Shown one piece after another: positions 26,959 through 32,572 of a stretch of DNA of 32,572 nt (positions are counted from its first letter, which is position 1; each line of letters opens with the position of its first letter). The notes beneath the pieces were generated by a model. The model ran no database searches. It was not told where the DNA came from and was given only the letters and a program-made list of their open reading frames with translations. This stretch comes from an uncultured bacterium (lineage in GTDB: Bacteria > Armatimonadota > HRBIN16), in NCBI GenBank assembly GCA_938027655.1, contig CALJAP010000081.1, positions 1 through 32,572 on the forward strand. Direction: 5' to 3'. A program made the position numbers and the translations under genes.

Positions 26959-27699
26959 ATGCAGAAACGCGTTTCTCGATGGCTCCTGCTCGTGGTAGCG
27001 GGGGTGATGGCGCTGACTGTCTCCGCAAGTGCAACCACCAACGTGGTGGGGTCTGCGGGGGCAGGGTGGCAGGCATGGTCTGCGCCTAATCAGGATGGGG
27101 ACCCCTACTGGGACAACACCTCTCAGGACGGGAACCAGAAGAATATCGGTTATTTCCTGAGCAAGACCGGTGGCTTCAGCAGCCATCCTGCCAGCCCGAA
27201 CATCACGCCACCCTGGTGGGGCTATAGCGGTGGTGGCGCGGACCTCAACTTCTACTTCAACAGCACCCTGTCTCAGTCAGTGAAGCTGGTCATTGAGGTC
27301 GCAGGCTACGCCAATATTAACGAGCTGGGCTGGTACGACGTGGCGAACCCCCTCGTTGGTGGGGTTATCTTTCCTGGTCCGGCTGGGGCAGGCTCTACCA
27401 CCGTGTTCACGCCGAGCACCAACTTCGGTCTATATATCAAGACCGCGGGCGGCAAGAAGTACTACACCCAGTCCATGTTGAACGTGGGATCAGAGCAGCA
27501 GCACCAGCACTTCGCTCTGTTCAAAGAGGCTCCGAGCGTCTACTGGATTGGCATCGAGGATAAGCCCGCGAACAGCGGCGAGGGCTTCGGTGGCGACTAC
27601 AACGACATGGTGATTCGCATGGCGGTCGTACCGGAACCCGCAACCATGAGCCTGTTTGCACTGGGCTTGCTTCCTTTGCTGCGGCGGCGTAAGGCGTAG
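26959..27699 (+). CDS. PEP-CTERM-sorted secreted protein, DUF4114-like
   Basis: 246 residues. A signal peptide (MQKRVSRWLLLVVAGVMALT..., likely cut after SASA at 25) is followed by a Gly/Asn/Trp-rich beta-type domain and GGDYNDMVIRM, the kind of (D/N)-x-N-D segment found in DUF4114 proteins. The C terminus (224-246) is a complete PEP-CTERM signal: VPEPATMS, a hydrophobic stretch and RRRKA. Such proteins are processed by an exosortase and released or anchored at the surface, often with exopolysaccharide; no exosortase is in the window. AAGGAGG lies ~10 nt upstream of the ATG. It is a single-gene unit ended by a hairpin terminator. The ligand or role is unknown. Confidence 0.85.
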   Translation: MQKRVSRWLLLVVAGVMALTVSASATTNVVGSAGAGWQAWSAPNQDGDPYWDNTSQDGNQKNIGYFLSKTGGFSSHPASPNITPPWWGYSGGGADLNFYFNSTLSQSVKLVIEVAGYANINELGWYDVANPLVGGVIFPGPAGAGSTTVFTPSTNFGLYIKTAGGKKYYTQSMLNVGSEQQHQHFALFKEAPSVYWIGIEDKPANSGEGFGGDYNDMVIRMAVVPEPATMSLFALGLLPLLRRRKA

Positions 27700-27726
27700 A
27701 ACCACCATAGGAGTGGGACAGAGACG

Positions 27727-27754
27727 AAGGGCGCAGGAACCCCTGCGTCCTTTT
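27727..27754 (+). terminator. Intrinsic terminator after the PEP-CTERM gene
   Basis: An 11-bp stem (27727-27737 with 27742-27752, one G-U pair) with loop AACC, running into TTTTGTTGT, ~28 nt after the stop codon. Confidence 0.8.
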
Positions 27755-27778
27755 GTTGTATTAGGGTATAAAGGGCTC

Positions 27779-27970
27779 GTGAATGTCGCCTTCTACATGG
27801 ATGCACATGTGCCTCGCGCTATTACTCTCGCCCTGCGCGCGCGAGGTATCGATGTGCTTACGGCGCAGGAAGACAGGTACGGTCAGATGAACGATGAGGT
27901 TATCCTGTCGTCTAATCTTTTTCGGTATAATAGAATCGCTATTCTTGGGAGAGAGAGGCGAGGGAGATGA
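27779..27970 (+). pseudogene. Truncated DUF5615 (PIN-like) toxin-type remnant
   Basis: From the GTG at 27779 (AAAGGG just upstream) the protein reads VNVAFYMDAHVPRAITLALR and then ARGIDVLTAQED, matching the N-terminal half of DUF5615 proteins, whose first Asp is a PIN-like metal ligand. The similarity stops at about MNDEVIL (near 27903). The frame then runs into unrelated sequence containing the pdxS promoter region and ends at 27970, inside pdxS. The second half, with the remaining catalytic acids, is missing, so it is very probably inactive. Full-length members are ~110-130 residues and often sit beside small antitoxin genes; none is seen here. Confidence 0.7.
27926..27931 (+). promoter_or_regulatory. 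-10 box of pdxS
   Basis: A consensus TATAAT 36 nt upstream of the pdxS ATG. No recognisable -35 lies at 16-18 bp, so either it is weak or it relies on an activator. Confidence 0.5.
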
Positions 27971-28857
27971 ACGAAGCAGAGAAGGCGACGTGGCGCACCA
28001 AAGTTGGTCTGGCGGAGATGCTCAAGGGCGGCGTGATTATGGATGTCACCTCGCCCGAGCAGGCGGAAATCGCTGAGGAGGCGGGCGCAGTGGCAGTGAT
28101 GGCATTAGAGCGTGTGCCTGCCGACATCCGCGCGCAGGGTGGCGTCGCCCGTATGACCGACCCCAAAATCATCAAAGCCATTATGAAGGCGGTCAGCATC
28201 CCGGTGATGGCGAAGTGCCGCATCGGGCACTTTGTGGAGGCGCAGATACTGGAGGCGCTGGGCGTGGACTTCATCGACGAGAGCGAGGTGCTGACCCCTG
28301 CCGATGAGCAACACCACATCAACAAGCACGCTTTCAAGGTTCCTTTCGTGTGCGGTTGCCGCGACCTGGGTGAGGCACTGCGTCGAATCGGCGAGGGCGC
28401 GGCGATGATACGCACCAAAGGCGAGGCAGGAACGGGCAACGTGGTGGAAGCGGTGCGCCACATGCGCGCGGTAATGAGTGGTATCCGCTGGCTGCAAAGC
28501 CTGCGCGAGGATGAGCTGATGGCAGCGTCCAAACAGCTGCAGGCTCCATACGAGCTGGTAGTGGAGGTGCACCGTACCGGTAAATTGCCCGTGCCGAACT
28601 TCTCGGCGGGGGGTATCGCGACGCCGGCAGATGCCGCGCTGATGATGCAGCTGGGTGCGGAGGCGGTGTTCGTTGGTTCCGGCATCTTCAAGTCGGGCGA
28701 CCCGAAGCGCCGTGCCAAAGCCATCGTGGATGCGGTAACCTATTATAACGACCCCAAGATTCTGGCGGAGATTTCGGAAGACCTCGGCGAGCCGATGGTA
28801 GGCATCGATATCCGCCAGCTGGAGGAGAAAGAGCTTCTGGCACCGCGCGGGTGGTAA
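27967..28857 (+). CDS. pdxS: Pyridoxal 5'-phosphate synthase, synthase subunit PdxS
   Basis: A 296-residue (beta/alpha)8 enzyme that makes PLP from ribose 5-phosphate, glyceraldehyde 3-phosphate and ammonia. D26 (VIMDVT), K83 (VMAKCRIGH) and K151 ([12 protein letters not shown]) are the known catalytic residues, and the sequence is colinear with the family throughout. ATG at 27967 with GAGGCGAGGG just upstream. The glutaminase partner pdxT, often the next gene, is not here: the downstream gene is the convergent fliO. Confidence 0.97.
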   Translation: MNEAEKATWRTKVGLAEMLKGGVIMDVTSPEQAEIAEEAGAVAVMALERVPADIRAQGGVARMTDPKIIKAIMKAVSIPVMAKCRIGHFVEAQILEALGVDFIDESEVLTPADEQHHINKHAFKVPFVCGCRDLGEALRRIGEGAAMIRTKGEAGTGNVVEAVRHMRAVMSGIRWLQSLREDELMAASKQLQAPYELVVEVHRTGKLPVPNFSAGGIATPADAALMMQLGAEAVFVGSGIFKSGDPKRRAKAIVDAVTYYNDPKILAEISEDLGEPMVGIDIRQLEEKELLAPRGW

Positions 28858-28862
28858 GACGG

Positions 28863-28888
28863 ACGGGGAGGAGTACGCTCCTCCCCGT
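28863..28888. terminator. Hairpin between convergent pdxS and fliO
   Basis: A perfect 11-bp inverted repeat ACGGGGAGGAG / CTCCTCCCCGT with loop TACG, 5 bp after the pdxS stop and 13 bp before the fliO stop. No U-tract follows on either strand, so it may act as a weak bidirectional terminator or as an RNA 3'-end stabiliser. Confidence 0.6.
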
Positions 28889-28901
28889 GAGGGATGTGAC
28901 C

Positions 28902-29564
28902 TCACCCTGCCAATCGCTCGCACGCCTGCCGCAATCTCTGCTGAAACTCGCGAAGCACGTGCTGGGTCTCGTCCGCTTCCTCGTTCAGCGTCGGCTCTGG
29001 CGTAAAGGGTTTGGACTCGGCAAGCACTTTGTCGAAACCGGAAGCAACATCCGGAGGCTCGGTTAGGTCGATTAGCAGGTTCACCTGTTGTGCTGTGGAG
29101 CCTATCAGCAGGGTTTTGCCCCGGACAGTGATGAGGTGTACCGCCCCTGCTCCCAAAAAGCGTGTGTCGAGCACAGTAATGGTTCCTTCGCTTTTGGGGG
29201 GAGCAAGGCGGGTAAACCACTGGGCAACCTGTCCGTTGCTACCACCGTTCAACGCACGGGGCAATCCCCACTTGATAAGAGCCAGCGCGACCACTAGCCC
29301 CAGCAGCCATCTCCACGCCTGGCTTGTGGGAGAGCCGACCGGTTCGGGCAGGGTTTCACGCCGCAGGGTATCCCAGCCTTCGCGAGGGGGCTGCACCGTT
29401 TTGGCATCCTGCGCCGACATGGATGTTGTAGCGGACGGTGGCGAGGCGCGATGCAGGTTGGGGGCGCCGGAGGCAGGTGGCGAGAAGGCAGACCCAGGCG
29501 GTGAAGCCGCTATCCGCGCTACCGTCAGCACGCAAAGCGCGAGGATGAACACTGCTCTCCTCAT
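28902..29564 (-). CDS. fliO: Flagellar biosynthesis protein FliO
   Basis: 220 residues. FliO helps assemble the FliP/Q/R flagellar export gate. An N-terminal signal-like segment (1-20) precedes a long Pro/Ser/Ala-rich region (~22-80), one membrane helix (~83-101) and the conserved cytoplasmic FliO domain: ITVLDTRFLGAGAVHLITVR and then GKTLLIGSTAQQVNLLIDL. The tail is acidic and helical. FliO sequences diverge widely; identification rests on this domain and on the position directly after fliN. The ATG overlaps the fliN stop by 4 bp (ATGA). fliP, normally next, is not present: pdxS follows on the opposite strand. Confidence 0.85.
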   Translation of the reverse strand: MRRAVFILALCVLTVARIAASPPGSAFSPPASGAPNLHRASPPSATTSMSAQDAKTVQPPREGWDTLRRETLPEPVGSPTSQAWRWLLGLVVALALIKWGLPRALNGGSNGQVAQWFTRLAPPKSEGTITVLDTRFLGAGAVHLITVRGKTLLIGSTAQQVNLLIDLTEPPDVASGFDKVLAESKPFTPEPTLNEEADETQHVLREFQQRLRQACERLAG

Positions 29565-30529
29565 GCCACTGCTCTCCGGCTAATCTCCACCAGCTGCTCC
29601 TGCGGATTGATAATCTCGGTAATGCGGATGCCGAAGTTATCCTCGATAACCACCACCTCCCCGCGTGCCATAATGCGTCCGTTCACCAGAACGTCCACCG
29701 GCTCGCCCGCCACGCGATCCAGCTCCACGATGGAACCGATGGTCAGTTCCAGCACATCTTTGATGAACATTCGCTTGCGCCCCAGCTCTACAGTGAGCTC
29801 CAGCGGCACATCCAGTATCAGGTCGATGCCTGCAGGCAGGGGTTGGGAAGCGGCCTGAGCCAGGGGAACGAACGGCTGTGCGGAAGCTCCTGTCTCCTCC
29901 AGCGGCTGGAAGGGGCTGGCTCCGGCGGAACCCGCTTCACCCTGTGCCGAAGGTACCCCCGACTCTTCTCCTGCCAGCCACAAGCCGGATCGTTCGTCGC
30001 CTATCACCGTCAACGCGCCGATGGGATTGCCGTCCACATGCAATACCGCATCCATGCGCACAAGGTTGTCTTGAGTGAGCCATTCTATAGGGGACTGCAG
30101 AGTATCGTAATGAGCTTCGACCTGGAGTACGTTGCACTCCACACCGCTGGTATTGACCATAGCCTGTGCCAGCCCGCTTGCGATAACGAACAGCACCTGC
30201 TGCAGCACCTGCAACATGCCCTCGTCGATCTCCGCTGGAGGGGAGGAGCCGTCGCCTCCTACGGCGATATCCGCCAGCGTTGCCGCCGACGCGGTTTCCA
30301 GCGTGATAATCAGGGTGTAGGCGGTTGTGGTTTGAAGGGTCGCTATTCCGTAAATGCGCTTTCCGGTGAACGTGTTTTCCAGCTCGGAAAGTGGCAGCAA
30401 GGTCACAAGAGGCGACGAAAGAGTTGCCTGCCGGTTCACCGCCTCCGACAGGGATACGGACACAGTGCCCCACAGGCTCTCTTGTTTTGCCGTAATCGTG
30501 TTGATATGCTCCAGGTTTAGAGATGCCAT
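29561..30529 (-). CDS. fliN: Flagellar motor switch protein FliN/FliY
   Basis: 322 residues, far longer than a minimal FliN (~100-140). The C-terminal SpoA domain is canonical: ILDVPLELTVELGRKRMFIKD, GSIVELDRVAGEPVDVLVNG and EVVVIEDNFGIRITEI (three blocks from ~240 to 310). The N-terminal ~170 residues look like the CheC-like domain of FliY, but the phosphatase signature with its catalytic Glu/Asn pair is not recognisable (EGMLQVLQQVLFVIASGLAQ). A Pro/Ala/Gln linker (~185-230) joins them. I choose the ATG at 30529, with GAGGAGGGG ~9 nt upstream and 16 bp after the fliM stop; an in-frame TTG at 30598 lies inside fliM. Confidence 0.9.
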   Translation of the reverse strand: MASLNLEHINTITAKQESLWGTVSVSLSEAVNRQATLSSPLVTLLPLSELENTFTGKRIYGIATLQTTTAYTLIITLETASAATLADIAVGGDGSSPPAEIDEGMLQVLQQVLFVIASGLAQAMVNTSGVECNVLQVEAHYDTLQSPIEWLTQDNLVRMDAVLHVDGNPIGALTVIGDERSGLWLAGEESGVPSAQGEAGSAGASPFQPLEETGASAQPFVPLAQAASQPLPAGIDLILDVPLELTVELGRKRMFIKDVLELTIGSIVELDRVAGEPVDVLVNGRIMARGEVVVIEDNFGIRITEIINPQEQLVEISRRAVA

Positions 30530-30545
30530 CGGCGACAACCCCTCC

Positions 30546-31607
30546 TCACGCAGATGACGGCGATGGATTTGGCTTCGCAACGGGTTTGTTGCTGACAATG
30601 CTTTCTATCTGCACGACCACCTGTTTACCGCGCAGCCCCGGCCGTGCCCGAAATTTCACCTTATTACCCACCATGATATCGATAGGTTCACTGGTGCGTC
30701 GGGTAAGCAGCACGACGTCGCCTTCCTTCAAATCCAGTATCTGGCGCAGCATCAGACGGGTGCTTCCAAGCACTGCTACGAGCGGCACCCGGGTCTGTTG
30801 AATCTGCTGGGCAATGAGCACAGCATGTTGCGAAGGGGCACGTTTACTGCCGGAGAACCAGCGCTGGGCGCTGAGCTTGGACAGGATGGGTTTGAGTACT
30901 AGGTAAGGAATGCACAGGCTCATCGCTCCATGCGTTTCGCCCACACGGATTTCGAACAGGATGGAGACAACAATGTCGTTCGGAGGCACAATCTGCACGA
31001 ACTGCGCGCTGGTCTCCATACCTTCGCGAACGGGAGTGAAGCTGACAATGCCTTCCCACGCTGTGCGCAATGCCCCCAGAGCGCGGTCCACCACGTTCTC
31101 TACCAGCGGCCGCTCGATATCGGTCAGCGCTGCCTGCGGGCGTTTTACCACCGTGCCCGGGCCGCCCAGCAGTCGGTCTATCATGCTGATTACCACGTCG
31201 AACTCTATCTCTAGCAATGCCTGTCCGGACAGGGGTTGCATACTGAAGATGTTAATCAGACTGCTGGTCACGGCGCGGATATATTCGTCGTAGGGAATCT
31301 GTTCTACCGAGATCAGGTCGATATGCACCGGCGCGCGCAGGTAGGCGGAGAGGGTGGAGGAGAACAGCCGCGCGAAGGTCTCGTGCAGCATCTGCATGGT
31401 GCGCAGCTGGTCTTTGGAAAACTTGTCAGGGCGACGGAAGTCGTACACCTCGTAAGCGATGGGTGCGCGCCGGTCGGCTTTTCCTGTTCCGGGCACCTGC
31501 ACAGCCGCACCGGGTGCGCTCGCTGCGGCGGGTGGCGCCATCTCTTCCGAGCCGCTCAGCGAAGCCAGTAACGCCTCTATCTCTTCCTGCGACAGTATCT
31601 CCACCAT
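30546..31607 (-). CDS. fliM: Flagellar motor switch protein FliM
   Basis: 353 residues. The N-terminal CheY-P-binding peptide LSQEEIEALLASL (5-17) is present, implying chemotactic control of motor direction. The middle CheC-like domain has GQALLEIEFDVVISMIDRLLGG-type sequence, and the C-terminal SpoA domain (~265-345) pairs with FliN. It forms the C-ring with FliN and FliG; fliG is not in the window. ATG at 31607, 21 bp after the fliL stop. Confidence 0.95.
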   Translation of the reverse strand: MVEILSQEEIEALLASLSGSEEMAPPAAASAPGAAVQVPGTGKADRRAPIAYEVYDFRRPDKFSKDQLRTMQMLHETFARLFSSTLSAYLRAPVHIDLISVEQIPYDEYIRAVTSSLINIFSMQPLSGQALLEIEFDVVISMIDRLLGGPGTVVKRPQAALTDIERPLVENVVDRALGALRTAWEGIVSFTPVREGMETSAQFVQIVPPNDIVVSILFEIRVGETHGAMSLCIPYLVLKPILSKLSAQRWFSGSKRAPSQHAVLIAQQIQQTRVPLVAVLGSTRLMLRQILDLKEGDVVLLTRRTSEPIDIMVGNKVKFRARPGLRGKQVVVQIESIVSNKPVAKPNPSPSSA

Positions 31608-31628
31608 GTGTACCTGCCTGATGACGTG

Positions 31629-32099
31629 CTACTGGAGCGTCAGCGAGGTGAAGTACACCTCTTTGACTACCTCATCCCCAAGCAACTCGTTCAGCTTCTC
31701 CTTCAGTTCCTTTTTCAGCTTCTCTTTGCCTTCACCGCTCACCAGCTGCTTCATGCTCTTGCTGGACAGCACGGTAATAATCGCGTCGCGGATAGGGGCG
31801 AGCAGTTTGGGTTGCAGTTTGCCCCCTTCGCCCCCTCCCAGCGGTTTCTCGATGCCTATCGCCAGCGTCACCTTCGCATAGTGCGAACCGTCGGCGAGGT
31901 TCACCACGAACTCGTCCAGCTCGACGGTGTGTTCGGGCAGGGTTTTCTCCTTCTTCTCCTCCTTGCTTTTGCCAAGCAGCATCTTGCTGGCGCCAAACGC
32001 CACTACCGCGCCGAGCAAGATACCCACAACCAAAAAGAGAATGGTTTTGTTCTTACCGCCACCGGAAGTGCCTTCTGCACTTGCTTTCTTTGCTGCCAT
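31629..32099 (-). CDS. fliL: Flagellar basal body-associated protein FliL
   Basis: 156 residues: a short cytoplasmic start, one membrane helix (ILFLVVGILLGAVVAFGAS, ~20-38), a charged Lys/Glu linker and a periplasmic domain (VELDEFVVNLADG ... HYAKVTLAIGIE ... IRDAIITVLSSK) typical of FliL, which surrounds the stator and raises torque. I choose the ATG at 32099, with GGGAGG ~6 nt upstream; a longer in-frame version from 32153 has no family support. Confidence 0.92.
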   Translation of the reverse strand: MAAKKASAEGTSGGGKNKTILFLVVGILLGAVVAFGASKMLLGKSKEEKKEKTLPEHTVELDEFVVNLADGSHYAKVTLAIGIEKPLGGGEGGKLQPKLLAPIRDAIITVLSSKSMKQLVSGEGKEKLKKELKEKLNELLGDEVVKEVYFTSLTLQ

Positions 32100-32167
32100 G
32101 ATAACCTCCCGAACAGGAGCGATAGTGATAAGCAGATGTTGGATGTTACCCATCCTCTATTGTCGGC

Positions 32168-32572
32168 TTAACGCGAGCCGAATCTTAGAGCGTTCTGCGA
32201 GGTTTTGAGGATGGCGATATCCACCCGACGGTTCTGTGCGCGGTTGGATGGCGAGTTGTTCGGTGCCAGGGGACGGGTATCGGCGTAACCGACGGCTATC
32301 AGGCGATGCGAGGGAATACCGCCTTTCTGCACCAGATAGCGCAGTACTCGTGCCGCGCGTGCCGCCGAAAGCTCCCAGTTCGACGGGTACTGGGGGGTGC
32401 GGATGGGTAGGTTGTCGGTGTGCCCTTCGATAAGCACCGGGTTCGGCACGGCACGAAGCACTTGAGCCACCTGATCTAGCACCTGTCGGGCAGAGGGTTT
32501 CAGGTCCGCACTGCCGAGGTCGAACAGGGTGCCATCGCTAAGCAAGGAGATAACCATGCCACGCTCCTCGTG
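32168..32572 (-). CDS. motB: Flagellar motor protein MotB, C-terminal part (5' end beyond window)
   Basis: The frame is open to the last base of the window. The visible ~134 residues begin HEERGMVISLLSDGTLFDLGSADL (two blocks), the start of the MotB OmpA-like domain, and include the peptidoglycan-binding EGHTDNLPIRTPQYPSNWEL and SAARAARVLRYL. MotB anchors the proton-driven stator to the cell wall. The plug and membrane helix with the proton-binding Asp lie outside. The domain also fits other OmpA-like proteins, but position upstream of fliL-fliM-fliN and the EERG-VISL start favour MotB. It is 68 bp upstream of fliL. Confidence 0.9.
   Translation of the reverse strand, partial: HEERGMVISLLSDGTLFDLGSADLKPSARQVLDQVAQVLRAVPNPVLIEGHTDNLPIRTPQYPSNWELSAARAARVLRYLVQKGGIPSHRLIAVGYADTRPLAPNNSPSNRAQNRRVDIAILKTSQNALRFGSR

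Noticed and set aside
28105-29220. 371-codon minus-strand open frame across pdxS and the fliO 3' end
   Set aside because: It covers the catalytic part of pdxS in antisense and shares no family motif; the GC-rich codon pattern explains its openness.

Overview
This 32.6 kb window looks like ordinary chromosome from a free-living, flagellated, possibly thermophilic bacterium. Coding density is high, the intergenic gaps are short, and many genes start with GTG or TTG behind strong Shine-Dalgarno sites. A PEP-CTERM surface protein, a small type-II-like prepilin, a translin homologue, a Cys-rich 'two-CW'-like membrane protein and a diderm-style flagellar cluster make Armatimonadota my best guess. 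That is inference from gene content; no rRNA or other marker settles it.

Layout. 1-291 is the tail of a Uma2-family protein with a repeat-built coiled coil. 299-1915 (-) is a D-aminoacylase-type amidohydrolase, followed by a small nitroreductase (+). 2572-9647 (+) carries secDF with a strong promoter and a near-ideal terminator, then recJ, rel and dtd. 9654-13933 (-) carries guaA, hpt, rho and a DUF151 bifunctional-nuclease protein; rho has its own promoter and a structured leader of about 225 nt. 14152-18697 (+) carries a Trm112-like protein, aroQ, pepP, a secreted 5'-nucleotidase and a putrescine/acetylornithine-type aminotransferase.

18674-26755 (-) is one almost gapless run of twelve genes behind a single good promoter: efp, a Cys-rich membrane protein, an accB-like gene, a prepilin gene, accC, nusB, folD, ispA, tdk, an MNT nucleotidyltransferase, a HepT-like HEPN protein and a translin. 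It starts as the widely conserved efp-accB-accC-nusB-folD-ispA housekeeping string and ends in an MNT/HEPN toxin-antitoxin-type pair fused by overlap to the translin gene. 26959-28857 (+) holds a PEP-CTERM protein, a truncated DUF5615 remnant and pdxS. 28902-32572 (-) is a flagellar switch/export block: motB (partial), fliL, fliM, fliN/fliY and fliO.

The points most worth follow-up are: (1) the three-gene MNT-HEPN-translin cassette, which pairs a tri-AMPylation-type antitoxin, an RNase toxin and a C3PO-like RNA-binding or nuclease fold; (2) the accB-like protein next to accC, which has glycine where the biotinyl lysine should be, as in plant BADC regulators; (3) a prepilin gene nested between accB and accC; (4) a Rel enzyme with a hybrid RFDD motif instead of RxKD or ExDD. 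No rRNA, tRNA, CRISPR array or insertion sequence was seen.
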